From contig CM031609.1 of NCBI GenBank assembly GCA_018398815.1, positions 27,503,634 through 27,567,633 on the forward strand: a stretch of DNA of 64,000 nt, written 5' to 3'. A model generated the notes under the pieces. It made no database searches and was not told the DNA's origin. It worked only from the letters and a program-made list of their open reading frames with translations. Source of the DNA: Conus ventricosus (taxonomy: Eukaryota > Mollusca > Gastropoda > Neogastropoda > Conidae). This document shows, one piece after another, positions 9,935-22,402 of the stretch. Position 1 is the stretch's first letter, and each line of letters opens with the position of its first letter. The translations under genes and the position numbers were made by a program.

Positions 9935-12396
9935 TGTCGTGTGAGTACCCCTGACGGGGGGGGGGTTTTTTTACAGGAAATTTTGGGCAGTGGCAAAAAC
10001 CGGAGCGATCACTAAATCCTACACCACCAGACCAAAAAAGGGAAGTTTTTAGAAAATTTTTTATTCACAATAAAATCATTCACTCCCCCTAGCACTCCAG
10101 ATGGGTAGGGCATAAAAAGAGGAAAAGTATTTGGGAAAAGGGAAAAGGAAAAGAAAAAAAAAAAAAACTAGGGCATAAAAGAGAAAGGCACTATTCAGCA
10201 CTGACTGTAACTAGGGCATGAAGAGAAAGGCATATTCGCACTAACGAAACTAGGGCATAAAAAGAGAAAGGCACTATTCCCTAACTTTAACTGGGGGCTT
10301 TTAAAGAGAAAGGCATATTCGCACTAACTGAACTGGGCATAGAAGAAAGGCCTATTCAGCAAAAACTTAACGGGCAAGAAGAAAAAGGCCTATTCCCCCT
10401 AACTGTAATAGGGCATAGAAGAGAAAGGGCACTATTCAAACAACGTAACTAGGGCATAAAAGAAAAAGGCACTATTCAGCACTACTGATTGGGGGGAAAA
10501 AGAAATTGAATAACCAAAAAAACCCTTCAATATCCGGGGGCCCCGCTGCTGTCCCAACCTAACCCACAAAACCACTACAAAAATTTCAGCACAATGAAGA
10601 AAAAAAGCAGTATTAGAAACAAAACATACCCAACAACCTACTCACCAGAGTTAAACAAAAGCCAAAAATAAACAAAAAAAAAATAACAAAACAAATCAGT
10701 GACGGCCTTAGACCCCCACGCACACCAGACCCACACCCACCCCCCCACACGCACGAATTAAATCACCCATGCCCGAGGAGGTTCACGGGGGAGGGGACCC
10801 TGGAGAGGGGTGCGTCGTAGTTGTGGTTTCCATCCGGGGAAACAAGTGTCCCACAGACCACGGGTTTGGGGAAGACTGGTCCCTGGACTCAAGAGACTGC
10901 GGGGGTCTGATGATGCTGGTCGTCCAGCCACCGGAAAAGTAAGTGCCCCACCAACCAAAATTTGGGGAAAGAACTGGTGTTGGGGACTCAAGTGACGGCG
11001 GGGCCCGATGAGCTGGTCGTCCAGCAACCCGAGACCGGAGCTGCGCTTAAAAAAATGGGGCACAAAATACCCCCCACGGCGGAGATCATCCCAGATGATA
11101 ATCATCATCCTAAGCCCCCTGTATTTGGGGGCAACATAGTGGGTCCGGCAGTGGTCGTGCGGGGGTCCAATCCGAATCGGGTCAAAATGTCTTTGCCTTA
11201 TAAAGGGCAAATTTAAACTATAAAAAATTTTCCTTTTTTTTTGTTTTATTTGACCTGTAATAAGGATAATTTCCTTTAGTAAAATCTCAATGAATAAAAA
11301 AAAATTAGAAGCCATACCACTCTGTCACACAAACATAAAAGAAAAGGGGAACAACAAGAACGGAACCCTTTTGGGGGGATACGGCGGAATTCCACATCCG
11401 GGGTCTAAATGTTTGCCGTTCCCGTCATTCGTTCCCGTACTCTCGTGCTTAAGAAAAAGGGTGAAACAACTTTTTCGGATACCCTTCGGCCCAAATCAAT
11501 AGTGAGGAATAAGCATTGAAAAAAACCTGTGTAATCAGAAACAAAAAACACAGCTTCCTTTCCCGGGAATGAGGGGGATACACTAGTAAAAATTTTTAAA
11601 CTTAGCCCAAAGAAACAGAACCCCTAGCCGCTGGGGACCGAAAACACAATTAAAGATAATGCGTTTCTGAAATTCTACAACAAGACGCATATCTTGATCC
11701 ATTTCCATACCTGCTCCCTCTCTTTGGGCAGTTACCACAGAAAAGGTGGCCCCCCCACCGCACATAAAGGGCAAAAAAAAACCTCCAACCCGCTAAAAGG
11801 TTAAAAAACCCAAATAAAAAAAAAACGTCCAAACAGCCCTTTTTCCCAAAAAAGGGCGGGTGGGCGGGTGAAAAGGTTGTCCCCATCAATGAAGGATGGC
11901 AGCCAAAAACCGGCCGGCCCCAAACCAAAGGGACCCCGGTCAGGGACGACCCCCAAGGGGGTTTTCCCGCTGGCAGGGTAGGGATCCCAGGTGTTCAGTG
12001 GAATACTTTTCCGACCGATGAAGGGTGAAAGACCTTCCCACCACCACCCCAGTGGTACAGAAAGTGGGCCGCTACAAAATAGAATCTCTGACTCGCGGTC
12101 CCCTCAAAGAGTGCCACACACTCGCCTAACCCAAATGGCAAAGGTTAAAAAAACAGCTCACCTGTGTCAAGACATCACTGAGAATCAGTGAAAAAAGAAA
12201 AAGAACGGCGCTTTAAAAAAAAATAAAAGAAGAGAAATATTGGAGGTGGGACAAAATGACGGGCGTAGGCCCCCGGGATGACCAAAAAGCCACGGCAAAA
12301 AAGGGAAATTAGTAAAGATGTCACTTGGGAACACTCCACTTTATAGGGTTTTAGAAAAAATGAGTATCTTCTAAACCAAAGTATTTCGTCGTGACA
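9935..12396 (-). mobile_element. LTR A1 (3' LTR of the - strand element), copy 1
   Basis: A long terminal repeat of about 2.46 kb with TG...CA ends. It contains 8 copies of a 43-bp tandem repeat (about 10167-10490) and a roughly 100-bp direct repeat (10830-11020). The sequence is of low quality: many triplets are replaced by homopolymers when compared with the LTRs at 34702, 42601, 50335 and 58116. The 8-copy 43-bp array equals that of the leftmost LTR of the second copy (34702-37326), so the two are the same LTR seen twice. Confidence 0.85.
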
Positions 12397-12539
12397 AACC
12401 CCCAAAAAGGGCTTGTGCCCCCTGAGGCACAGCCCCTTCACAGCCCCAAACGTTCTGTAACCCCCTTTCGTCTTATACAATGTAAACTTTTTTTCACTCC
12501 TGAACCCTTTATTCAGTACTCCACCCGGGGGTGACACCC

Positions 12540-14886
12540 ACCATCATCATTTTTTATAGTCTCAGGTCATCACCCGTGCCCCTCTGGGCCCCATTGCTGC
12601 CGGGGACTGGAATGGGTGTCCTGACGCACTGCATCAGGGCTTTCTACTCCTCAAAGGGTGCGGAACCTGTGATGTTTAAAAACGCCCCAGGCATCCGGTT
12701 TTTGGGTCTTCGGGAAAATTTTTCGGTGGCAAACTTTGTAGCGCGACCGCACCTTTGGATGTTTTTCGCCATCCTGGCCAATGAAAGTCCTGGATTCTCT
12801 CCCGGTCGGACCTGCCCAAATTCCCGCCTAGGGGTATTGTGGGGCCCAGGCGCATGACGTGCTGCGGAGACTTTTGGGTGCGCAAGTGGATGGCAGATGC
12901 AGTAGATGAGTATGAGTCCGTGCACCTCCCTTGCGTCCACGAAATTTCCGCGCTGGCGGGACTCCCTTTCTTTTCCAACCAAAATCGGATTTTGTGGATG
13001 GCCTTTGCTCGCACACTTAAGTTGGGGACCTTGGTCAAAGTGCCATGCTGTTCAGGGGCTTCAGGGGGGGTTTTTAGTGCCTCTTTTCTCTCTCTGCGCT
13101 TGGGGAACCCTGGGGGCGCCACAAATACCTTGCTGGCACTTGCCGATATTCCCCACGTGCCGTCTCCAAAGCCAATGAATTGCCAATCAGCGGGGGTACG
13201 CGGGCTGAAGGGCGACTGCCCCCACCTTCTCTTTAAAATATGGCGTGAGAATCTACAGTGCTGTAGTTGGTTGCCCCGAAGGGTATTCGATTCTGCATTG
13301 GGCACCTTCCCCCCGAGGTGCTCACAAGGACTAACTGCTCGTCATGAAGACGCTGTGGTCCTGTGTCCCTAATAGCTTTCACTTTTTGCCAACACCCCTT
13401 GGGGTTGGGAAAGAGGGGCGTGACCCCCTCCTCCAAAGGCCACCCCAAAGTGCGGACCTCGGTTTTTTCCTTGCCCTTTTCTTGGGACAATCCCCAACAA
13501 AAAAATCCCCTTTTCCCACAGAGGAAGCAAAGCTTGAGTTGATTCCCACGTTCCTGAATTGCTGAGGACATCCTTTTGGAGGGGACGACGGTTTGAAGTC
13601 ATGTAATCCCCATCGGGGGTTCCCACTTATCCCTGGGCGGCAGCGATAGTGACGAGCGCATCGCGAAGGGCCCACCCCCCTCGATTGCCCCGGCGAAATT
13701 TTTTGGTTTTTTTTCCCCACCCCAAATTGAATGAGTTCCCGAGATACCGAACTCTGAGTTCTCCAAAGGGAAACAATCCTTCAAATCCATTTGAGGCTTA
13801 ATCCAAATATTCCATAGTGCGCCCGGGGGCGTTCCCCCAACTGGTGAAAAGTCTCCTTGAAGTTTCCCCCCATTGTGCGAAACTCTTTCTGTGGACTCGG
13901 CATAGTGCAGTTGGCGAAAGCCGCTTTTTTAATTGGTTAGGAAGCTCCGGGTTGGGGTATCTACAAACCCCCCCCCTTTTTTCCCCCTCGGTACTAATGA
14001 GGTAAAGGCTTTACTCCCGGCTTTAGCTGGACGCTGCGGCAAACCCCCTCAAAATGCTGATGTAGGATCTTTTTATTGTAGCACTGTACAGGTATGTACT
14101 TGGGTGGAGCCACCGGAATAATGCCCGATGAAAATCGCATTTCCCGGTGGGCAGAGCCTGCTCGGAAAACAACCACAGACGTGTTTCGGGTGCATCAACT
14201 GTCGAAAATCTTTGGGCCCCGGGGTCTTTCTCTTTCCCCCCAAAAGAGCCCCAAGTCCATCTTTCTGTTTTTGGCCTCCCTTTCTAACTGTTCTTCCTTT
14301 TCTTTCGACTCCCTCCAGTCCCTTTCTCCCTTCCCCTCTCCTGCCCTTTTCCCTTCTCCTCTCTCTCCCAACCCCCCCCCTCCATCTCCAACTTCTTTTC
14401 CTCCATTTCATCTTCCTCGCTTTTCTTTGGCTTCTCTCTCCTCCTTTTCCATTCCTCTCCTCCCTTTCCATCTCCTTCCCCCCGCCTCCTCTCCTCTTTC
14501 CTCCTCTTTTTCCCTTTCCCTCCCCTTCCTTGGCCTCTTTTCTTCCCTCCTACCTCATCAAAAAAAGGGAAGGACCCTGGGCGCGGGTTCCAGGGGATAA
14601 AGGGCAAAAGGCAAAGGGGGGAAAGCGGAAGTCATTAAAAGATACGGGGGGAGGCGAAGCCCCGGAAAATGGGTGGGGGAGGTGTTCGGAGAGAGTGACC
14701 CAGGAGGGGAAATTCTCCGTATTGTGGCCATTAGGTGACTGGGGGAGTCCCACAAAAAGGGAAAAACACGCCCGGGGTTTGGGGGGCCCAGTGTCGCCTG
14801 AGTCTTGGGGTCCCCCCCTGGTAGGTTTCCCGGCCCACGATTTGGGAAAACGTGTAAACCGGCGAAGTCTTTCCTACGTGTTCCAT
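12540..14886 (-). pseudogene. gag-protease-truncated integrase remnant, copy 1
   Basis: The - strand coding remnant starts at an ATG at 14886. A Glu/Arg-rich predicted coiled-coil segment covers about 14600-14280, followed by a capsid-like helical region. A damaged CCHC knuckle lies at about 13528-13485 and the protease DTG at 13368-13360. The histidine pair of an integrase zinc finger (GPTIPLGG in this corrupted copy) lies near 12850-12820. Many frame breaks coincide with homopolymers and are likely consensus errors added to real decay. See the cleaner equivalents at 37470-39916, 45220-47690 and 52950-55422. Confidence 0.7.
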
Positions 14887-16240
14887 TCTTACAGTAATTT
14901 TTAAAAGGGAACCGAAGTCACCGGAATCATAGGTGATACACGATTTGCCGTAGCAAAAACTCTGACGGACGAAATCCCCAAAGGTTTCCCGCGTGCTTTG
15001 CCCACTTTACTTTTTGGTATCCGGTCGACTACTTCAAAGGTTCAAAAGTATTCAAAACCCCCCCAAAAAAACCAATTTTCAGGACGAAAACCAAAGGGGT
15101 TATAAACCCAAAGATTCTTGTTTGTCCCCTAGATTTGAAGAAAAACTGCCCCCTTTTTTCCAAAGGGAAAAAAACAAAATTTCTTAAACAGTGGTCAAAA
15201 GGGGTAACACCAGCACGTTGGTTAACCCCACCCTCAAGGGGAAGGGAAACCAACACTCACTGAAAGTTTAATTGAGAAAGGGGAGGGAAGGTTTTGTTGT
15301 CAGTCAAAAAAACGCAGGGGACAACCCCAAAACAAAACCCCCATGGGGAAAGTGTTTTTATCCAACAAAACCAAAGAGTGGCCACCTACAATATCCCCTA
15401 AAAAGTCCTTTTTCCTACTTTTTTTAAAACCCACAAAATTTAAAAGGGGTCCAAAGAAGGGGAAACAAAAAACCGGGTTAAGCTCACAACGTTTTCAGAA
15501 AATTTCCAAACCCCGCAAAAAATTTGCGCTGTTTTTTTCCCAAACGGGGGAAAATTTTGGGAAAAGTATTTAACTTTTCCACAAATTTTATCTTATGACT
15601 AAGGGTAGTCAATATCTGTACCTATATTCCCAAAAACAGGGAAAGGTAAAAATGCCATGTTGGGGTGGTTTTTTTGGGGACTTAGGGGTTAGTAAACCCA
15701 ACAAATCTCCACCATAGGTGACAATCAAAGGTATGTTTCACAAAAACAAGAGAGTAGTTTAAACAACAAAGTCAACAAGTTTTTGCTTAAGTGTAGTCAA
15801 TCCACAAAACCGTTAAAAACTGGGAAGGGAGAAAGAATGTTCCACGAACCCAAATTACGTCAAGATTTCTCCCACACTAAGTACCCAAAACGAACTAAAA
15901 TTTTTTCCCCCGGGCCCAAAGTTTAAATTTAAAAAGAAAAAAATTTCTCCCCCTCCCTTCCTCTAACAAAATTTTTTGACCCCTTCCCAGTTTTTTTTTC
16001 CCAAATTTTAATAAAACTTTAAAGCCCTAAAAAAAGTTAAATTTTTCCCGGGAAAAAAATTCCAAACGAAAAACCCCGGGGGTTACCCAAAAAACGTTTA
16101 ATGTTGGTATCCCTTTAAAGGCGTTAAAAAAAGAAACCCCCTTAAAAATTTCCCGGTAAAAGTTTTAAAAAAAACCGTGCCCCAGAAAAAGGAAAAGGCC
16201 AAAAATACTCAACGGTTTTTCCCGGTTATTAAAAACCAAA

Positions 16241-16395
16241 TTAATCCAAAAAAAAAAAAGAAAATTTAAAAAACCACGATCGGGAATTATAAATTAAACA
16301 TCCCCAAAGGGCCAACACAAAAAACCCCCATCCAAAAGGGTTTTCCCAACCCGGAACGGGGCCCCGGACGGCCTCTGCCCAAAACCCAAACCCTT

Positions 16396-16431
<36 letters not shown>

Positions 16432-16437
16432 AAACCC

Positions 16438-16501
<64 letters not shown>

Positions 16502-17100
16502 AACCCCCCCCCCCCCCCCCCCCACCCCCCCCCCCAAAAAACCCCTTCCCCCCCCCTTAGCCCAGGGGGAAACCATTTTTAAAATAATTTCCCTTTTCGG
16601 GGGAAAAAAAAAATTTAAGGGGACCAACAGAAAAAAAATTCAAGGGTTCTTTTTGGAAAGAAAAATGGAATCCAAGCCCGCTAAAACCCCATTCAAAAAC
16701 CCCGGGTGCCCCAAAAATTTTTATTTACGCCAACAAATTGGGTTTTGAAATTTAAGGGCCCCTTTCCCGTTTTTGGGAAAATAAGCAAAAAAACCCTTTT
16801 GTGCCTGGACAAAAGAGGAATTTTGTTTCAAAATAATGGGGTTTTTTTTTTAAAATTTTTTGGCTTTTTTCCCAACCCGCTTTTGCCCCCTGAAATATTG
16901 AGTTTTTTAAATTTTCCCTAACAAAAATTTTTTTTGGGCCCTTTTTATTTTTTCCCCCCAAGTACCTTTTGGGTTGTTTTTTTTTGGTTTCGGTAAAAAT
17001 TTTAAAAAAAAAAGGGTTTATATTTAAAAAAGGAAACTTTAATTTTAGGGTTCAACCCCTTGACTCAAAAAATTAAAAAGATTTGTTTTTTTTAAAAAAA
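16241..17100. other. Homopolymer-dominated consensus artefact, including poly-C block
   Basis: From about 15.9 to 17.1 kb the sequence is mostly runs of A, C, G or T of 3-30 bases. At 16397-16540 it is nearly pure C. The corresponding part of the cleaner internal regions (about 41040-41900) has ordinary complexity, so this is most likely failed consensus polishing. The Gly-rich frame on the minus strand across it is not a gene. Confidence 0.8.
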
Positions 17101-17755
17101 ACAAATAATTTTTCTTTACTCTTTTTTGGAAAATTAAAAGTAGTTGATTAAAGTTTTGGACAAATTTTCGGGGGTAAACACGGTTACGGAACTAAGGGGC
17201 AAATTTTCGCCTTGTAAAAAAAAGCCCCAAATGTTTGGCAAGCCTCCCTACACTTCCCTTTACTAACACAGTGGGGCGTTTGGGGAAAGGCAAATGAAAG
17301 CCCCAATCACCCTTTAAATCAGTAAAACCCTTGACATCGAGGGACTTGCACAAGCAAGCCCTTTTAATCTAGACCCCAAAACCCCCCCTTTTTTTCTCCC
17401 CCCAATTTTCCTGTTTTTAAGGTAATGAGGAAAGGGGAGAACGAAACTTTTAAAAACAAATGCGGCCCTTGGGGTTTATGGGACAAAAAAAAAAACCAAA
17501 AACACTGGAGACGAACGCGGAACTAAAGGGCCCGAAGGTCCGCCCTCGGGAAAGGAAAATTACTCCCGCAGCCCCCCAAAAAAACCGGTCCGCCCCAATG
17601 GGTTCCCTATGACACTAGAACCCCCCAACCCAACCACCGTTAAAAAACACAAAGAAAGATAGAAGGTCTTAAAGGGGTTTTCGGGCGGTAGTGGTTCGAG
17701 TGTCGTTTTACATTACCCACCCCCTTTTCCGTTACCCCCCCATCTCCAAAAAATT

Positions 17756-20267
17756 TGTCACGTGGGAGTACACCTGGGGGGGGGGTTCTTTTTACAGGTT
17801 TTGTGCGTGGCAAAAAACGGGCGTTTCACTCAATACCTCACCCCAACCGGGCCCAAGAGGAAATTTTTTTTTAGACATTTTTTTTTTCACAATACAATAA
17901 ATTAAATCACATTAACCCAGATGGGTTATGGGTCATAAAAAAAAGAGAAAAAAATTGTCAAAAAAAGGGAAAAAAGGAAAAGAATAAAAAAAAAATTTGG
18001 GGATAAAAGAAAAAGGGGAAATATTCAGCACAAACTTTTAAATTGGGCATAGAAAAAAAGGACTATTCGCCCCCTTAACCTGAAACTGGGCTTAGAAGAG
18101 AAAGGGCCCCTATTCAGCACTAATGACTTAGGGGAAAAAAGAAAATTTAATAGACCAAAAAAAAACCCTTCTTTACCCGGGGGTTTCCCGCTGCTGCCCC
18201 AAACCAACCATTTAACCCCTAAAAAAAATTTTCGCCCAATGATAGAAAAAGGGGACAGTTTTTTGAAAAAAAACCCTATACCCCCTTCAGGCCTATAAGC
18301 CGGGTTTAAAAAAAATTTTGCCCCAAATAAATAAAAAAAAAAAAAATTAACAAAAGTTTAAAGTGCCGGGGCCTTGGACCCACGCACCGCACACCAGACC
18401 CACCCCACCCCACACCGACCGACATTTAACTCAGTCCATGCCCCGGGGGGGGCCCACTGAGGGGGTGGATTGGGGGGAGAGGGGTAAAGCTCGTAGTATG
18501 CTGGTCTTCCGGGTACGAGGTGAAAAAATTTGCCCCACCAGCCCCAACAGGTTTGGGGAAACGCTGGTGCCTGGATAAAGTTTTGCCCGGGGCAGGGTCC
18601 GTTTGATGCTGGTCGCCCGGCCACCCGTGAATTTAAGTGTCCCCACCGGAAAAAGGGTTTTGGGGGGAAGGAAACGACGGGTTTGCTGGACTAAAGAGGG
18701 ACTGCGGGGTTTCCAAATGATGCTGGTCATAAAAAGCCAACCGGACCGGACCCGGGCTGTTAAGAAATGGGCAAAAAATTACCCTTTCGCGGAGATTCAG
18801 TCCTCCGTTGTTTTAAGTCTTTCCCCTTTTATGCCCCCTGTCAGTGGTGGAAAACATAGGGGGTTTCCGGCAGTCCCCTTCCGGTGCGAGGGTTTTCAAC
18901 CCGGGTTTTCAGGTCATACAAGGGTTTTTGGGTTACTTATAAAAGGGAAAATTTATCTTAAAAAATTTTTTCCTTTTCTTTTGCTTTTTTTTGACCTGTT
19001 TTTTTGGATAATTTCCCTTAGTAAAAATTCCCCAATGAATAAATAAACAATTAGAACCCTTTCAAGTCGGGCACCCAAACTTTTAAAAGAAAAGGAACAA
19101 CGAAAAACGGAAACTTTGGGGCAATACGGCGGGAAATTCCAAAACCCCGGGGGTTTAAAAAGTTTACCCTTTTGGGCCAGCTCATTCTTTCCCCCGAAAA
19201 GTCTCGGGGGTCTTAAGAAACCCAAGGAAATTGAAACTAACATTTCGGTTATCCTTCGGCCCAAATCACATAGTGAGCGAAATAAGATTGACTAAACCCT
19301 GTTTAATCGGAAAAACAACAAACACAGTTTCCCAATTGACCGGAAGGGAAAGGGATATCATTAGAAAGCAATTTTCAATTTAGCCCAAAGTAACGGAATT
19401 TTTCCTAGCGAAAAGGACCGAAAAAACAATTTTAAAAAAAAAAGGGTTTTTTCTGCAATTCTACAAAAAAGAGGGCTTTATTTTTGAAAATTTTTTTCCA
19501 ACTGCTCCCCTCTTTGGATTTTTTACACAAAAGAAAAGGTGTCCCAAGAGCCCCTACATGGGGGCAGAAAAAAAACCTCTAAAACCGTTTTGTAAAGGTT
19601 GGGAAAACCCCAAATAAAACAAATCTGCCCCAAAAACGACCAAATTTTATTCCCAAAAATTTGGGGCGTGGGCGGGTGGGAAACGGTTCGCCCCCCCGGG
19701 TTCCAAATTAAAGGGCCCGGCCCCAAGCCGAAACCCTTTGGCCGGGTCCCACCGAAGGGATCCGGTAGGGAGGGCCCAAGGGTTTGGTTTTCTTCCGCTG
19801 GCGGGAAGGGGGATCCCATTTTGTTCAGGGGAAATACTTTCCGACCGAGGGGGGTTTTTAAAAGGGATTTTTCCACACCTTCCACGCCGTTGGGGATACA
19901 GAAAGAGGGCCAGCTAGCAGAGATAGAGATCTCTCCGACTCGACGGTCCGTCAATGAGTGCCACACCACTCGCCTAACCAAGATGGCAACAGGTAACAAA
20001 ACAGCTCCACTGTGTCACCTGACATCAGCTGATGAATCACGTGAAAAACGATAAAAGAACAGAAAAAGAAAGCTTTAAAAAAAATAAAAGAAGAGAAATA
20101 TTGGAGGATGGGAGCGAAATGCACGGACGTAGCGCACCGGGATGACACAAATAGCACACCGGTCAACACCCGGCCAATGTAGTAAAGATGTCACTGGTAA
20201 CACTCACTTTATACTGGGTTTGAGAAGAAATGATGTATCTTCTAAACCAAAGTATTACGTCCGCTGA

Positions 20268-20269
<2 letters not shown>
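17756..20269 (-). mobile_element. LTR A2 (5' LTR of the - strand element), copy 1
   Basis: The second LTR of the copy 1 element, about 2.5 kb, with TG...CA ends. It contains 3 copies of the 43-bp repeat (about 18000-18120), the same number as the rightmost LTR of the second copy (58116-60490). The right edge (GCTGACA) is followed directly by CT repeat. On the minus strand, internal sequence just after the LTR should be the primer-binding site; here it is corrupted. Confidence 0.85.
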
Positions 20270-20305
<36 letters not shown>

Positions 20306-20380
20306 TCTAATATCACACAATTTTGTGAAAAGACGTAAAATGAAAGTACTACTTACTACTACACACAGACACACACACTA

Positions 20381-20413
<33 letters not shown>

Positions 20414-20447
20414 CGCAACGCACGCACGCACGCACGCACACACACAC

Positions 20448-20508
<61 letters not shown>
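20270..20508. repeat. CT and CA/GCAC microsatellites, copy 1
   Basis: A (CT)n tract (20270-20300) flanks the LTR. After a 65-bp unique spacer there is (GCAC)n (20380-20440) followed by (CA)n to 20508. Cys/Val-rich and His/Thr-rich frames across it are repeat translations. In the second copy this is 60491-60724, with the CA tract interrupted by C-runs. Confidence 0.95.
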
Positions 20509-20509
<1 letters not shown>

Positions 20510-20726
20510 AGTGGAATGTGTTTGGAAGCATACAGTACAGATAATCGTTATAAAGTTTCGAATCATATGGATTCTTCTTGATCAGATTTTTTTTTTTAAA
20601 TGAAAGAAGCATGCGCTTTTACTTTATTGTGTGAAACTAGAGCTGTGCAAATCAGTGGAAATGAATCGTGCTTTGAAAACATGTGGCTGCATTTTACTGA
20701 TTGTCATTTTGTCTGCCTGCTTTCAG

Positions 20727-20798
20727 AGGAAGCACGCCTTGCGGTCATACTCCCAGGCTCTGCAGGTGTACAAGAGTAAACACTGGAGCATTGCTGAG
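20727..20798 (+). CDS. TRAPPC8: TRAPPC8 internal exon (RKHALRSYSQALQVYK), copy 1
   Basis: A 72-nt exon in phase 0 on both sides (ctttcag|AGG ... GAG|GTGAGA) encoding RKHALRSYSQALQVYKSKHW then SIAE. It joins HRFNKSGQ of the previous exon to form a stretch matching the recalled family sequence GQKKHALRCYCQAMQVYK. This is a TPR-like helical segment. The intron before it (7272-20726) contains the minisatellite and the LTR element, and the same intron is about 29 kb in the second copy. The exon is identical in length at 60943-61014. Confidence 0.92.
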
Positions 20799-21442
20799 GT
20801 GAGATCAAAGCAAATCTGCTGCTAGAAATCTGACAACTTTGAGGAAGTGTGGTGAGCAAAAGAGTTGACAGAATGCATCCGTTTCCTGAAAATAGTCGTA
20901 TCTGTGATGAGAAACGTGTCAGTAAATAACCAAGTAGACGGGTTGATGTAAAAATGAAATTCTGATGGGAGAAAAACAAACAGGTAGTTAAGCTGATTGG
21001 TTGGATGTAGATCGTTATTCAACAACGTACTGCTGTGTTAGGTCAAACAGTTGAATTTTCCTATACTAATGGTTTGACTTTCTTTTTCTTTTTTCAAATC
21101 TGTGTACATTTCCCTCTAAGTCAGCTCGTGTGTATGTGTCTGTGTGTGTGGGAGCCCATTCGTAAGCCTCTCCTCTCTTCAGTGAGATAGTAAATCCTCA
21201 GCTAGAGTGTAGGAGTGGATTGTCTAGGAGTGCAGATGTTCTACGTTGTTTTTATGATATTTTGAAATTTTGTTCTACAATGTATTGCCATATGCGAAGT
21301 GAATACATTAGACCTGCTGTAAAGATAATTGAAATTTATTCAACAGTATGTCTTGCGTATATGCCAAGGAAAGAAAGTATATTTTACAATTTTTTTTTGT
21401 AAGTAAAAAGAAGATTTCAGTAATAAACAACAACAACAAAAA

Positions 21443-21580
21443 TTGATCTGCTCAGACAGTAGAATTTTTCTAATAAACTAAAAATGTTGATCTGTTGAAA
21501 CGGTGGAATGTTGCTTTCATTAACAAAGCCAAATTGTTGATCTGTTCAGACAGTGGAATGTTGCCTTTATTTCCTACAAT
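21443..21580. repeat. Three-unit degenerate tandem repeat upstream of an acceptor, copy 1
   Basis: Three imperfect units of 45-49 bp each begin TTGATCTGYT and contain CAGACAGTGGAATG or close variants (starts near 21443, 21488 and 21537). The array ends about 30 bp before the acceptor of the next exon, so it occupies the branch-point zone. It is present unchanged in the second copy (61659-61797). Confidence 0.8.
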
Positions 21581-21609
21581 CCAGCTTTTTTGTCTTGTTG
21601 GATGGTCAG

Positions 21610-21762
21610 GACCACATCCACTTCACCATCGGCCGCCAGTCCTTCAACCTGAAGCAGCTGGAGAACGCCACATCGGCCTTCAAGCACCTGCTGACAGGGG
21701 AGAGCAAGCAGCCCACCCCCCAACAGGGCGCCTTCCTGAGGGAGTACCTCTTTGTCTACAAG
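21610..21762 (+). CDS. TRAPPC8: TRAPPC8 internal exon (DHIHFTIGRQSF...LFVYK), copy 1
   Basis: A 153-nt, 51-codon exon in phase 0 (ggtcag|GAC ... AAG|GTAATG) encoding DHIHFTIGRQSFNLKQLENA, then TSAFKHLLTGESKQ and QQGAFLREYLFVYK. It closely matches the recalled family motif DHINFTIGRQSY...QQGAFLREYLYVYK, the strongest TRAPPC8 signature here. The frame is intact in this copy. The second copy (61826-61979) carries an extra A that creates an in-frame TAA. Confidence 0.95.
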
Positions 21763-22289
21763 GTAATGGGGATGATGGATCTGTGCAGTCCAGTCAGAGG
21801 AGAAAAAAAGTGGCTTCCTGTCCTCTCCCAGGGATGTTAGGTGTAGGGGTTGGAGGATGTGGAGCATGGGGATGGTGGTGGATTCTATTCGTCAAAAGAT
21901 TATTTGAGTTGAGGGGAAATTTGTTCACTATTGTCAGTTGAGGTGAATGTATTGCATGTAAAATTTTCCATACACAGAATAAAAATCATTCTTTTGGATT
22001 TTTTCTGGTTATGAAGATAAAAAAGAGACTATTGTTTGCTGACATTTGTTAAAAGAAAAAAGAACCCCGCAAGAGATTGTGTACTATAAATTTACACTCA
22101 CAGATGCAGTCACACAAATGCACTCACACTTGCACACTGGCTCATACACATGCTCTCTTGTTTGCTGAAAACACACGTACACACTTCACAAATACATGAA
22201 GACTTGTGACATACTTTTGACTTGCGCATTACATAACATCAAATTTTTGTTTCTGATATTGGATGTCATGATGGCCATTGTTACTGTGC

Positions 22290-22365
22290 TGATAACATGA
22301 GTGTTCTTGATATGGCCCTTTGCGGTCAGCTGGGCTTTAAACTATATTACCTTACCTTACCTTTG
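22290..22365 (+). repeat. LINE/SINE 3'-tail insertion, copy 1
   Basis: GATATGGCCCTTTGCGGTCA followed by GCTGGGCTTTAAACTATATT and a (TTACC)n tail resembles the 3' end of the LINE at 4560-4620 (GATGTGGCCCTCTGCGGTCG, GCTGGGCTATAAGC, TATCTTA tail). A shared 3' tail with a short terminal repeat is typical of a LINE and the SINEs that borrow its machinery. No body upstream is recognisable. The second copy is at 62508-62583. Confidence 0.6.
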
Positions 22366-22402
22366 AGTACTCTGATGATAGTGATAATCGTTCTCCTCAC
22401 AG

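Larger units (their letters stand above)
12397..17755 (-). mobile_element. Internal region of LTR element, copy 1 (error-rich)
   Basis: The region between LTRs A1 and A2 is about 5.36 kb. Reading on the - strand: a non-coding leader (about 17750-14890), a Gag-like region, a CCHC knuckle, a DTG protease and a degenerate integrase zinc finger ending shortly before A1. It corresponds to the three internal regions in the second copy but is strongly corrupted, including a poly-C block (16397-16540). Purine-rich bases on the - strand just before A1 are the expected polypurine tract. No reverse transcriptase motif was found, and spacing between the domains leaves no room for one. Confidence 0.8.

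Noticed and set aside
14073..14607. Lys/Arg/Glu-rich frames as a separate nuclear protein gene
   Set aside because: They coincide with the charged coiled-coil part of the element's Gag and recur in each internal region.
16241..16627. Gly-rich protein frame on the minus strand
   Set aside because: It is a translation of a poly-C block that is absent from the three corresponding clean internal regions.
20325..20612. Cys/Val-rich and His/Thr-rich frames
   Set aside because: Translations of (CA)n and (GCAC)n microsatellites.
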